Assembly (NCBI GenBank): GCA_946408995.1
Contig: CAMJUL010000001.1
Span: 51,926 to 115,925 of the forward strand
Direction: 5' to 3'
Length of the DNA: 64,000 bases
Source: an uncultured Clostridia bacterium
GTDB lineage: Bacteria > Bacillota > Clostridia > Christensenellales > Aristaeellaceae
Positions 17,207 through 26,650 of the stretch are shown piece after piece (positions within the stretch are counted from its first letter, which is position 1; every line of letters begins with the position of its first letter). A program made the position numbers and the translations under genes. The notes under the pieces are model-generated. The model saw only the letters and a program-made list of their open reading frames with translations. It was not told the origin of the DNA and did no database searches.

Positions 17207-18775
17207 TTATCCAATCCGGCACGCAGATGCTTGTTCTGAATTTCCGGCCAATACGGTTTTATGGAAAACGCCCGGTCCGGTTTCAGGATTTTTTTCCGTC
17301 ATGCGGAAGGATAGGAATTCCGCATCTCTCTCCTTCGCCGTATCGCACTGCGCAAATATGCCGATCAGCGTACCGGTAAAGGCCCTGCCGGCGTCCGCCA
17401 GGGAAAGGGATGGTACCGTGGCCGCTTCCCGGAAGGCCTGCCCCTCAAAAGCGAAGGACAGGCGGTATGCCTTCCCGGACGCCTCGATTTTCATCCGGAC
17501 CTTCCCTTCTTCCGCCTTCAGACGGACCGGCGTGAATTGCCCGCCCTGCCGGCGCACCTCGATGAACTTCCTTCCCGCCTCTCTCCGAAGACAGAACACA
17601 TAATGCCCGCTGTCGGAAAGATAGATCGCAAGGCCCGCTTCGCTTCCGTCCGCCTGGGGTTCAAAACGGAATTCCACTTCCGTTTCGCAACTCAGATCCG
17701 CCTGCCGCAGGCAAAGGAAGGTGGGACGCCCCAGCGGGTCCGACAGCTTTTCCCTGGAAGGGATCAGATGCAGGCGATCCCCCCAAAAAAGATACCGTTC
17801 CCGAACCGGCTCCCGAACGTTCAGCCATTGGGGCTGCCGGCAGGAAAGATCCGCCTGCCAGTCGGACCCGACAGCCTGCGGGGCCCAAAGGGGGCCTTCA
17901 CACCGGAGATGGCCCCGGCCGTCCCCCATGGCCGGCCAATCGTCCAGCCACCGGACAGGCGTCAGGAAGGTTTCCCGCCCCAGATGGGAATACCAGCCTT
18001 TGTCCGGACGGGTCGCAAGGTATACGGCCCACCACTGGCCTCTTTCGTCTTCCACCAAGTCCCCGTGCCCGGTGCAGGCGACCTCGCCGTCACGGATGTG
18101 CCGGTTGGTCAGCAGCGGGCTTTCGCAATCTTCGTAAGGGCCAAACAGGCTGCGGCTCCTTGCCGCGGTGATCATGTGGTTTTCCTTGGTGCCTCCCTCA
18201 GCGGCCAGCAAATAATACCATCCGTCTTTGTGATACAGATGCGGCGCCTCCAGATACTGGGGCCTGAGGCTGCTCATGCCGTGCCAGATAACCCGGACAG
18301 GGCTCAAAAGCGAGCCCGTATCCACGTCGATCTCTGCCATGGAAATGGCCTCCCGATCGTCCTCGTCCCGCTGGTTGGTACAGTAATAGGCCTTTCCGCC
18401 TTCAAACAGCAGGGATGGATCGATCCCGTCCATCTCCACCCTGACCGGATCGGACCAGCCGTCCGTTGGATCTTCGGATCGGACGATCACGTTCCCCAGG
18501 CCGCAAAATGTCGCCGTCACATAGAACCGTCCCTCATGATGCCTGATGGTAGGCGCCCATACGCCCTGGCCGGCGGCAGCCTGTCCGTAAGGCAGCTGCT
18601 CCGGCCTTTCGATGCAGTTCCCGATCTGAAGCCAGTTCACAAGATCGGTGCTGTGGTAGACGGGAATCCCCGGAAAATACTCAAAGGAGCTGGTGACCAG
18701 ATAATAATCCTTTCCCACACGGCAAATGCTTGGATCCGGATTGAACCCCCGAAGAATCGGATTTTCATATATCAC
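17207..18775 (-). CDS. GH43 beta-xylosidase-type enzyme with C-terminal beta-sandwich
   Basis: 522 residues. It starts with the classic GH43 beta-xylosidase sequence NPILRGFNPDPSICRVGKDYYLVTSSFEYFPGIPVYHS (base Asp in NPDPS), then IDPSLLF (modulating Asp) and YLEAPHLYHKDGWYYLLAAEGGT (acid Glu). Residues ~320-520 form the second beta-sandwich typical of XynB-like enzymes. The track begins at 18871, but GTG 18775, starting VIYENPIL, has GGGAGG upstream and fits family starts. No signal peptide: it would act inside the cell on imported xylo-oligosaccharides. It is the last gene of the glucuronoxylan operon after GH115. Confidence 0.88.
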   Translation of the reverse strand: MIYENPILRGFNPDPSICRVGKDYYLVTSSFEYFPGIPVYHSTDLVNWLQIGNCIERPEQLPYGQAAAGQGVWAPTIRHHEGRFYVTATFCGLGNVIVRSEDPTDGWSDPVRVEMDGIDPSLLFEGGKAYYCTNQRDEDDREAISMAEIDVDTGSLLSPVRVIWHGMSSLRPQYLEAPHLYHKDGWYYLLAAEGGTKENHMITAARSRSLFGPYEDCESPLLTNRHIRDGEVACTGHGDLVEDERGQWWAVYLATRPDKGWYSHLGRETFLTPVRWLDDWPAMGDGRGHLRCEGPLWAPQAVGSDWQADLSCRQPQWLNVREPVRERYLFWGDRLHLIPSREKLSDPLGRPTFLCLRQADLSCETEVEFRFEPQADGSEAGLAIYLSDSGHYVFCLRREAGRKFIEVRRQGGQFTPVRLKAEEGKVRMKIEASGKAYRLSFAFEGQAFREAATVPSLSLADAGRAFTGTLIGIFAQCDTAKERDAEFLSFRMTEKNPETGPGVFHKTVLAGNSEQASACRIG

Positions 18776-18813
18776 GCAAGGATCGCCTCCCTGGATCTGT
18801 CGTCGTTCAGTTC

Positions 18814-20847
18814 CTATTCCCTGTCCGACAGGGCGTATTCCATGGGGATCTCGCCCCTGAGCCGCTTGCACAGTTCGTCATCCGTCAGCTGCACCGTGCG
18901 ATGGGTCTGCAATACCACCCGGTTTTCCTCCGGTGGGACAAGATACCGTTTCTCCCAATCATACAACATCCCGCCGTCTCCCCGGATCCGCAGCCAGCCC
19001 CGCATGGCTGTCAGCACCTGGCAGGTCAGCCCCACCCCTACAAAGCAGTCGTTGTCATACAAATGGGCAAACCGGCCGGAAACGCTTTGCATCGCGTCCA
19101 AGGCCTCCCGGAAAGCGCTCAGGGCCCGGTCGGTCCAAAGATACGCCTGCAGAGTGCGTTCCTTCAGGGCATGCGCACAGGCTTGGCAAAAGGCCGACAG
19201 TCCTTTGCAGCCGGTCTCATGAAGGATGCCGGCAAGCAAAAGGGTATCCTTTATCCGCAGGGCCGCGTCTTCCGGAAGGCCCTCCATCGTCCTGCGGCAT
19301 CCTTCCACATAGTCCTTCCATGCAGGCCGGCCCGATTCGGCGACCCGCCAAAGGTCCCTCAACTGACCTGGAAAAGAGGCCTCCCCAGACACCCAGTTCA
19401 GTTCCGGGAGCGCCTTGTCTGTTTCGCCACGCATCAGGGCCCGCGCCAGCGCCCGAAGGGGAAAATGATAAAACTGGTCTCCCGCACGGTCGTCCCCGTT
19501 TGGACCGTAAAACGGAGCGGTCTTTCCATAATCCAAAAGGAGCCCGGCTGCCCGTTCCGTCCCATAATAGGAGAGGGCGAAGTACCGGGCCGCCTGGGCG
19601 GCGTCGCACCGTCCGTCGGTCCACACTCGTCTGAGGACCTCCAGCAGGAACAAATGGGGCTTGACGGACCCCACGTTGATGTTCCACAGGGTCCCCCCGT
19701 TCCGCGAAAGGACCTTTTCCAGTTCCGCGACAACATTTTCCGCCGGGATCTGGAGCGGCGTGATGTGGTTGGCCGCCTGCAGATCATAAAAACTGACGTG
19801 AAAATAGATGCCGTTCCGCCCGTCTTCGTCCTCGCCGGGCATGGCATCCGTGCGGGGATTGTGGTTCCCCTGCCGGCGTGACACCATTTTGCCGTAGCCG
19901 TTGTCCCCCCAGATCTTGATGACTTCCCGGGGAATGCGCAGGTCCCCCTGCCGGTACAGGCTCATCATTTCCCCGTACAGATTGGTGGAAAAGCAGGCAT
20001 TGGGATCCTTTTCACGCACCATGTCCATCTGCCTTGCGATGACTCTGGAAATCAGTTCCCCCCGTTTCCGGTCGGTATCGAATCCCTGGTCGTCGTTCCA
20101 GAAGGCCTTATCCCCCTGCCCACGGAAGCCGACAGCCCAGACCACCCGTTTTCCGGCGTACAGGTCGACAGCCTCCTTCCAGAGGCCCTCGAATAATTCG
20201 GGGTACAGGGTATAGGAGGGCTGCAGGTCCGGATAGACCCGTCCGAACATCCTCGCCCCCAATACCTCGGTATGATGCTGGGTGATCCAAAGGCCCATGT
20301 CCAGGGCCATTTGGTTCAGGGCGCGGCCGTCATATTCCCGGTCCGTTCCGGGAATGACCATGTTCCCGCCGCAGCGCAGAAGGGCCTCAAACAGCCGTTT
20401 CCACACCCTGGCCCTTTGGGCCTCCTCCTGATGCCAAAGGGTGAAGAGCACCTCGTCGTTCGCAAACCATCCCCGGAACCTTACAGCGTACCTGGGGGAT
20501 TTCCAGGTCATGCAGGGGACCTGAACGGATTGACGCGCCTTGGGCAGGATACCCATCCACCAGTCCAGGGGCCTTATCCCCAGAGCGCGCTCACTGACGG
20601 ACAAAAGCGCGTACATCGCCCCCAAGTCGTCCCCGCAGGTCAGCGTGATCTCCTGGGGCATGACGTCCGCCCTGAAGGACTCCTTCTCAAGGGAAGGGTC
20701 CATCACGACCCGGATCACGTTTTTTTCGCCTTGGCCGGTCAGGATCTCCCGCATGTCCCTTTTCAGGATTTCAACGCCGCTGCGCACAGCAGGCACGTTT
20801 TCGTCCGCCAAAATAGAGGTGGAAAGGGAAAGCAGAAATGGGTCCAT
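18814..20847 (-). CDS. GH115 family alpha-glucuronidase
   Basis: 677 residues. The order of an N-terminal alpha/beta domain (LTCGDDLGAMYALLSVSERALGI), the sequence SPRYAVRFRGWFANDEVLFTLW, and the central barrel segments (WGDNGYGKMV, HVSFYDLQAANHITP, LWNINVGSVKP) match GH115, which removes 4-O-methyl-glucuronic acid from xylan or xylo-oligosaccharides. It is shorter than many GH115 enzymes and carries no signal peptide, implying intracellular action. It lies 38 bases upstream of the GH43 xylosidase and directly downstream of the AraC regulator. Confidence 0.85.
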   Translation of the reverse strand: MDPFLLSLSTSILADENVPAVRSGVEILKRDMREILTGQGEKNVIRVVMDPSLEKESFRADVMPQEITLTCGDDLGAMYALLSVSERALGIRPLDWWMGILPKARQSVQVPCMTWKSPRYAVRFRGWFANDEVLFTLWHQEEAQRARVWKRLFEALLRCGGNMVIPGTDREYDGRALNQMALDMGLWITQHHTEVLGARMFGRVYPDLQPSYTLYPELFEGLWKEAVDLYAGKRVVWAVGFRGQGDKAFWNDDQGFDTDRKRGELISRVIARQMDMVREKDPNACFSTNLYGEMMSLYRQGDLRIPREVIKIWGDNGYGKMVSRRQGNHNPRTDAMPGEDEDGRNGIYFHVSFYDLQAANHITPLQIPAENVVAELEKVLSRNGGTLWNINVGSVKPHLFLLEVLRRVWTDGRCDAAQAARYFALSYYGTERAAGLLLDYGKTAPFYGPNGDDRAGDQFYHFPLRALARALMRGETDKALPELNWVSGEASFPGQLRDLWRVAESGRPAWKDYVEGCRRTMEGLPEDAALRIKDTLLLAGILHETGCKGLSAFCQACAHALKERTLQAYLWTDRALSAFREALDAMQSVSGRFAHLYDNDCFVGVGLTCQVLTAMRGWLRIRGDGGMLYDWEKRYLVPPEENRVVLQTHRTVQLTDDELCKRLRGEIPMEYALSDRE

Positions 20848-20867
20848 CTGTCTTGCGCCTCCTTTGT

Positions 20868-23087
20868 TCAGGGCTCTTCCGCCGGGGACCCGAGGGCCCG
20901 GTACTGCTGGGGGGTATTCCCTGTAAAACTTTTAAATCGCCGGTTGAAGGCGGAAATGTCGTAATACCCGCATTCAGTGGCGATGTCCTTGACGGGCATT
21001 TCCGTGTTCCTCAAAAGATGCTGCGCCCGGTTCATCCTGCACTGCGTAATGCATTCCACGGGCGTTTCCTGGTAAACGCGTTTGAACTCAACCGACAGCT
21101 TGGAATCGCTCATGCCCACTTCCCCGGCGATCCCGGACACGGTAAGCCCGGGTTCGGAAAACCGGTGCAGGATGATCTCGCGCGCCTGCCGGACCGGTCC
21201 GGACTCCTCCTGGGGAGGCTGAGCCGTCTGCAGGGAGGCGATCTTGCCGCAAACCTGCCGAAGGATCGCATCCAGCTCATCCACGGACAGACAGCGGCTC
21301 AGGCGGAACAGATCGTTCAGTTCCCTGGCGCTGACGCCACTCTGCTGGGCTTCCGCGCTGACGGTCGTTATGATCTCGCTGTACATGCACCGAAAGCCGA
21401 ACAGCGAGGACCTGGTATCCCGCATGGCTCTGGAAACCTCCGAAAGGGCTGCGTCCATACGTTTTTCGTCCCCCTTTCGCAGAGCCTGCCGCAGGTGGTC
21501 CACCGCCTGCCGGTTGTAATTGGCCTCGAAGGCTGTGTTCTCCCCCAAATCCCCGAAAAAGATCGGCGCGGAATTGCCTTTTACGAAACGCATCTCAAAA
21601 GCGTTTTCGGCCTCCAGATAGGCCCGCTGTCCTTCTGTCCAGGAGGAATGAAAGGCGCTGATCCCCATGATGATGGAGGCGCTGCATGCCTTCAGCCCCG
21701 CGAACTTGGCCGCAAGGAACTCCCTCAGGCGCTCCTCCCCGTTGGCAAAGGCAATGAGGATCAGGCGATTTTCCGACGAGACCGGATTCAGGGACGCGCC
21801 GCTGACCTCACTGTCAAACAGCCTGTCGATCTTCTCCGCCGTCAGTTCATAGGAGGACTCCGCCGCTTTGGCAATGAGGACGACCGCGAAAAAGCGGGTA
21901 TCCACGTTCACGTTGGCCTCCTCCGCCATCTGCAGGAAGGCGTCCTCATCCCGGAAACCGCCCAGCAAAAACCGCCGCACGAATTCGCCCCGCTGCACGT
22001 CCGCCATGGTTTCGAGCCGAGTGCTCATGGAAGCGTTCTCGTCGATCAAGCGCTGGATGCCGTCCCGGATCTCCCGCAATTCATTGCCGGTAGGCTCGTG
22101 ATCCGCCAGCATGGAATGTACCAGCTTGATGCCCCGCATCCTGGACTGGACGAAGCGGGTGATCAGCAATACCGCTACCGCCGCAACGAAGGCAGACACC
22201 AGCACCAGCGCCTTAACCGATCCGCTGAGGGCCACGGCAAATTCCTCATCCGACACCAAAGCGGCACAGCCCAAACGGCTGCCGCCGTCTTCCCTTAAAA
22301 CATGATATTGTTTGCCGCTGTAACGGAGTTCCTTCCGGCCGTCAGCAGAAGCCTGCAGCAGCGTTTCTCCGGGGATCCCGGATCGATCCTGCGCCGTAAT
22401 GATCTGACCGTTATGCAGAAATATCACATCCGCGTCCCTGAGCCCCAGGTTCGCGCTCCACTTGGAAAACTGATCCCGTTCAACCAGGTACATGACGGTA
22501 CCCACTCTGGCGCCTCCGGGATAACTGAGGGGCACAAGGATCGTGATCACGCGGTGGATGCCCAAATCGCTGCGTACGGAATAGCCCTGCACCGCCTTTT
22601 CCGGCCAGATCGTCAGAAAGGTCGTTTTATCCAGGGCTTTTTCCATTTGTTCCGGAGAAATGCCCTCCAGACACAGCGCTTGTTCCACAAAACGATCCAT
22701 GCGAAAAAAGCTGGTGGAAGAATACACATAATCGTCCCCGGTAAAATGAATAAAGATTTCGTCGAAGCTGTCGTTCACCGCCCGATACGAAGCCAGTTTT
22801 CCGGAAAAGCGGGAGGCTTTTACAGGATCCTCGGCATATTTAACGGGGGTTATCTCGTTGTTCGTCATTTGTCCGGCAATGGAAACCAGGGTGGACACCA
22901 GCTGCTCCTGAGCGTCCTGTACCAGATGCAGATCCGCCTGATAGCGGTTCAAAAGGATCTGGGAGTGAAAATTCGAAAAGGAACGGTATGCAAAAAAGAC
23001 CATCACCATCATCACCAGCAGCAGGATCGCCACGTAAGACGTAAAGTAACGAAGCTGCAATTTGCTGATCCGCCTTTTTTTCGCCAT
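20868..23087 (-). CDS. Membrane-anchored AraC family regulator with extracellular sensor
   Basis: 739 residues. Residues ~12-32 are a transmembrane helix (YVAILLLVMMVMVFFAYRSF), followed by a ~260-residue extracellular Cache-like domain, a second helix (ALVLVSAFVAAVAVLLITRF) and a cytoplasmic part ending in a double helix-turn-helix AraC domain (LTVSGIAGEVGMSDSKLSVEFKRVY, VKDIATECGYYDISAFNRRF). Such one-protein sensors regulate adjacent polysaccharide loci in Firmicutes without a separate kinase. ATG 23087 follows GGAGGAGAAAGGA; the track adds 47 upstream codons. It lies between the esterase and GH115 genes, so it very likely controls this operon. Confidence 0.9.
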   Translation of the reverse strand: MAKKRRISKLQLRYFTSYVAILLLVMMVMVFFAYRSFSNFHSQILLNRYQADLHLVQDAQEQLVSTLVSIAGQMTNNEITPVKYAEDPVKASRFSGKLASYRAVNDSFDEIFIHFTGDDYVYSSTSFFRMDRFVEQALCLEGISPEQMEKALDKTTFLTIWPEKAVQGYSVRSDLGIHRVITILVPLSYPGGARVGTVMYLVERDQFSKWSANLGLRDADVIFLHNGQIITAQDRSGIPGETLLQASADGRKELRYSGKQYHVLREDGGSRLGCAALVSDEEFAVALSGSVKALVLVSAFVAAVAVLLITRFVQSRMRGIKLVHSMLADHEPTGNELREIRDGIQRLIDENASMSTRLETMADVQRGEFVRRFLLGGFRDEDAFLQMAEEANVNVDTRFFAVVLIAKAAESSYELTAEKIDRLFDSEVSGASLNPVSSENRLILIAFANGEERLREFLAAKFAGLKACSASIIMGISAFHSSWTEGQRAYLEAENAFEMRFVKGNSAPIFFGDLGENTAFEANYNRQAVDHLRQALRKGDEKRMDAALSEVSRAMRDTRSSLFGFRCMYSEIITTVSAEAQQSGVSARELNDLFRLSRCLSVDELDAILRQVCGKIASLQTAQPPQEESGPVRQAREIILHRFSEPGLTVSGIAGEVGMSDSKLSVEFKRVYQETPVECITQCRMNRAQHLLRNTEMPVKDIATECGYYDISAFNRRFKSFTGNTPQQYRALGSPAEEP

Positions 23088-23136
23088 TCCTTTCTCCTCC
23101 CTGCTCTTACCGCCTGGCCCAATGCTGGCCTTGATT

Positions 23137-23967
23137 TTACAAGGGTTCCTCGTTTCCCGTCCGCATCCGCGCGCATTTCCCTGAGGAATGATGCAGCGAA
23201 GGATCTTCCGCCACATAAGCGGCTGCATTTATCCCGGCTTCCCTTCCAACCTCGTTATAGGCCGCCTGATAATAATGAAACGCATCCTTCATCAATCCCC
23301 GCTCCCGCATGGTGGAAAACAGCCTGGACACCATGATGACACGGCCGTCCCTTCGGGCAATCTCCTCCTGCCAGGTCATCATGGGCTCATACCGGCAAAA
23401 GCTCCCCTCCACATTGCAATGCCCGATCCTCACCATGAAAAGCCGTTCCACACCGGCTTTGACCATGGCGCCGAGCATCCGGTCAAAGCCCTGCATATAA
23501 GCTTCCTTTTCGGTTCCAGCGTCTCCGTCGGATTCGCCCTGGCACCAGAGGACGAAGGTGTGCAGGACCAAATGCTTGGTTTTGACCAGGTATTCCCTTG
23601 CGTCCCTCAGCCGATCCAGTGCATCGGTGAGATACGGCATGCCGGGCTGCCATTCGGCCATGACGCTGCCTCCCTTGGACGCGGAAACGGCCACCACCGG
23701 CACTTTTGTTCCCGCGTAATACGCGTTCACAAAAGAGGACACCATGGATCCGGTCTTCAGGGTCTCATGGATGCCGTTTATCGCATTTTCGTGAATGCCA
23801 AACGGTTCTGTGATCGGGAACAGCTGACCGGGAGCGGAAACGGCCCGGTATTCCCACCCTGCCCCTGGCTGGACATGGGGGGCCGATTCGGGGAACCGCT
23901 CGCAGGAAACACCCCTTCCCGCCATGTTGGATTGTCCCGCGAACAGGAACAAATCGACTGCCCTCAT
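23137..23967 (-). CDS. SASA-domain carbohydrate esterase (sialate O-acetylesterase/acetylxylan esterase type)
   Basis: About 276 residues. VDLFLFAGQSNMAGRG is the block I nucleophile-serine motif of the SASA (CE6-like) family; WCQGESDGDAGTEKEAYMQGFDRML and VIMVSRLF follow, and DAFHY holds a likely catalytic Asp-His pair. In a glucuronoxylan operon it would remove acetyl groups from xylo-oligosaccharides. No signal peptide. The 5' end is duplicated: a 27-base unit carrying the Shine-Dalgarno and start occurs twice, so translation could begin at ATG 23967 or 23970, or at the upstream copy (24009/23997), adding about 13 residues. Confidence 0.82.
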   Translation of the reverse strand: MRAVDLFLFAGQSNMAGRGVSCERFPESAPHVQPGAGWEYRAVSAPGQLFPITEPFGIHENAINGIHETLKTGSMVSSFVNAYYAGTKVPVVAVSASKGGSVMAEWQPGMPYLTDALDRLRDAREYLVKTKHLVLHTFVLWCQGESDGDAGTEKEAYMQGFDRMLGAMVKAGVERLFMVRIGHCNVEGSFCRYEPMMTWQEEIARRDGRVIMVSRLFSTMRERGLMKDAFHYYQAAYNEVGREAGINAAAYVAEDPSLHHSSGKCARMRTGNEEPL

Positions 23968-24014
23968 CATATCCCCCTCCAAACATGCCCTCATCATATC
24001 CCCCTCCAAACATG
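23961..24014. repeat. Perfect 27-bp tandem duplication across the esterase start
   Basis: Two adjacent identical 27-base units (23961-23987 and 23988-24014) each contain, on the minus strand, GGAGGGGGAT followed by ATGATG. The repeat stays in frame, so the longer protein would begin with a duplicated nine-residue motif. It duplicates the ribosome-binding site and start codons. Confidence 0.9.
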
Positions 24015-24021
24015 CAGGGAT

Positions 24022-24051
24022 GCACCCTGCCCGTGTAAAGGGGCAGGGTGC
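24022..24051. terminator. Strong hairpin between the SBP and esterase genes
   Basis: GCACCCTGCCC and GGGCAGGGTGC form a perfect 11-base stem with an eight-base loop. It has no T-tract on the minus strand, so it may be a partial terminator or a processing/stability element that sets the high SBP to low enzyme expression ratio. Confidence 0.5.
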
Positions 24052-24104
24052 GAATGCACTGTGTTTATTCTACAATAACAGGGAAGGCCTGTCCACCGGG
24101 AGAT

Positions 24105-25637
24105 TCACTGATTGGCCTCCACGTACCGGTCGTACGCGGTCTGGTACAGAGCGATGTACTCGTCCAGGCGGATGTTCTTCAGGGTGTTCTCATAGGTGGT
24201 CCAGCTCTCGTCGGTCACGCCCTTGACGATGAAGTTGGCCAGAGATTCTTTGGCATACTTGTCGATTTCCGCATGGAGCAGGGCACGCTGGGTCGATTCT
24301 TCCACGTTGAAGGTGATCAGTTTCGACAGGATGTTCCAGCTGTTTTTCTCAATGACGCCCGCCGCGTCGTACTCATTGCAGTAGGTGGTCTTTTCGATGC
24401 GGTGAGAGGGCATGTTCACCTTGCTGAAGTACTCGGGACCGGAGCAGTACATCATCGCTGACTGGCCGGGCACCGTGCGGGTACCGTCGCTCATGGGATA
24501 GATGACCACTTTTCCATTCTCGTCATAACCCCAGAATTCGTCTTTGGCGCCGTTGTAGCCCGAGATCATGTTGTCCCAGGCAAACTGGGTATCCAGCCAT
24601 TTGGCGGCCGCTTCCACATCCTTGCAGGTCGCGGTGATCGCAGCTCCGAAGGAGGGAATCTCAAACTACCGCTGCAGTTTGGCCTGATAGCCTTCCGCGG
24701 AGAAGGGGATCACGGCGATGTACTGCTGCCAGATGGCGTCGTCAGTGCCCATGGCAGACATGCGCCAGCGCCAGGTGCAGCCGACGTTGCCGGCGTTGAT
24801 CTTCGCTTCCGAGGCGTTGGAATCCTGGGAAATCGCCTCCACGTCGATCAGGCCTTCGTTATACCAGCGGCTCACAGTCTCCAGCGCGGGACGAAGCCCT
24901 TCCGCCGTCAGGGGAGAATATACCTTGCCTTCGTCGTCCAGGGCCACATGGATCTCATTGTTGGCAACGCCCCAGAAGTTCAGAAGGTGGGCAATGCCGT
25001 CCACCAGGTTGCGCAGGGTGCCGCCCATGGGGATCTCGTTGGAGGGATCGCCGTTGCCGTCGGCATCCTGATCCCGGAACGCGATGAGGACCTTCTCAAA
25101 TTCTTCAACCGTGGTGGGAACACTCAGGCCCAGGTTGTCCAGCCAGACTTTATTGAGGAACAGGTGGCTGTCGGTGTTGATGTTCTGAGGGATCAGCCAG
25201 CCGATCTGATAGGTCTTGCCGTCGGAGGATTTCAGGCTTTGAGCCGTCTGGGGGTCAAAGTCCAGGTACGCCTTGTAGTTGGGCATGTACTGGTCGATGA
25301 TGTCGTCCAGCGGGAGCAGGATCTCCTGATCCACACCGTACATTTCCAGGTCCAGGCCGCCGCGCACAATCACATCGGGATACACGCCGCTGGCCAGCAT
25401 CAGGTTCACCTTCGTGCTCCAGTCGGAGCCTTTGATCTGGTTGAAGGTGGCATGTACGCCGCTCGTGGCGGTGATACCGTTCTCAGGGTCGTTGAAGTAG
25501 GGCATGTTGGAAAAGTCCAGGTCATCGATGTCGCGATACCAGATCATCACGCTGATTTCCTTGGTTTCAGCCAAAGAAGCGGGGATGCAGCCTAAGAGCA
25601 GGATCGCGGCCAGCAGCAGAGCAAGGGTCTTTTTCAT
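24105..25637 (-). pseudogene. Extracellular solute-binding lipoprotein interrupted by an in-frame TAG
   Basis: Two track ORFs (24666-25676 and 24105-24617) are in the same frame and separated only by a TAG at 24666-24668. The intervening codons read FEIPSFGAAITATCKDV and join the halves into one ~510-codon sugar-binding protein. The start ATG 25637 has AAAGGAGG; the signal peptide ends in LLLGC, a lipobox, so the protein would be anchored outside. The N-terminal part alone would lack the second lobe. Downstream of two LplB/LplC-like permeases, it should deliver xylan-derived oligosaccharides. The stop may be a natural nonsense mutation, strain polymorphism or sequencing error; TAG is a normal stop elsewhere here. 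Confidence 0.8.
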
Positions 25638-25704
25638 GGGGTAGCCTCCTTTATCATATTGGATCGGGATACGCATCCCGTAGGGAACAGAATGATCCGC
25701 TGGG

Positions 25705-26634
25705 TCAGCCCTTCACAGAGCCGATCATGACGCCTTTGACAAAGAACTTCTGCATGCACAGGTACAGCACCACAGCGGGAACGGTAGACACGACGATGAT
25801 GCAGTATTTGGCGATTTGGGCCCGGTTCAAAAGTTCCGCGTCCTGGGCGGCCGTGTCGCTGACCATGCTCATAAGCAGTTCACGGCTGGATTCCAGGGAC
25901 GCCAGGATCTCCTTCAGGATGGTCTGCAGCGGAAGCAGCGAGCGGGTCTGCAGGTAGATCAGGCCGGTCCAGTAATCGTTCCACTTGGCCACCCCGTAAT
26001 ACACGCTCAGCACGGCGATGATGGTGCCGCTCAGCGGGATCACAATGCGGATAAAATACTGGATCTGGGTAGCGCCATCCAGATTGGCCGCTTCATAGAG
26101 CGCCTCGGGGATGGTGGAGGTGATATACGTCCTTGCCACCATCACGTTCCAGACCGACACACAGCCCATCAGGATGCACACCCAGGAGTTGTTGTAGAGT
26201 CCTACGTCCCGGATGGTCAGGAAGGTGGGGATCAGGCCGCCGTTGAAAAACATCGTAAAGGCGAACAGGAATGAGAGCAGTTTTTTGCCCGGAAATTTCC
26301 TGGACAGGGTGAAGGCGGCCCCCATGGTCACAGCCAGGCTGATCATGGTTCCCGTCACCGTGTACACCACGGAGTTGAAAAAGGAATGGATCAGCTCCCG
26401 ATTCTGGAACACCGCGTTGTAGCCAAGCAGCGTCATGCCCCTTGGGTACAGCGTCACTTGCCCCGAAGTGACCAGAGCGGGATCCGAAAAGGAGCAGATG
26501 ACCACAAGGTAGATCGGGTACAGGGTCACAAGCAGCACCAGCACCACCATGACCCCCACAAAGAGATCGAAGGAACGGTCCGCCCGGATCGCCTTCTGCC
26601 GGATGGGTTTTGTTTCTTTTGACAAGGCCGTCAT
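25705..26634 (-). CDS. ABC sugar transporter permease, LplC/YtcP-like
   Basis: 309 residues with about six membrane spans. The EAA-type loop YEAANLDGATQIQYFIRIVIPLSGTI, which contacts the ATPase, is clear, as is the conserved TMFFNGGLIPTFL segment typical of the LplC subgroup. ATG 26634 follows GGGAGGG. Second gene of the xylan-type operon, 16 bases after the LplB-like partner. No ATPase is encoded nearby, as usual for importers that share an MsmX-type ATPase. Confidence 0.88.
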   Translation of the reverse strand: MTALSKETKPIRQKAIRADRSFDLFVGVMVVLVLLVTLYPIYLVVICSFSDPALVTSGQVTLYPRGMTLLGYNAVFQNRELIHSFFNSVVYTVTGTMISLAVTMGAAFTLSRKFPGKKLLSFLFAFTMFFNGGLIPTFLTIRDVGLYNNSWVCILMGCVSVWNVMVARTYITSTIPEALYEAANLDGATQIQYFIRIVIPLSGTIIAVLSVYYGVAKWNDYWTGLIYLQTRSLLPLQTILKEILASLESSRELLMSMVSDTAAQDAELLNRAQIAKYCIIVVSTVPAVVLYLCMQKFFVKGVMIGSVKG

Positions 26635-26650
26635 TCCATACCCTCCCTTC

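Noticed and set aside
24666-24668. Genome-wide recoding of TAG as a sense codon
   Set aside because: Other genes here, such as the AraC regulator at 4041-5114, end at TAG with non-coding sequence after it.
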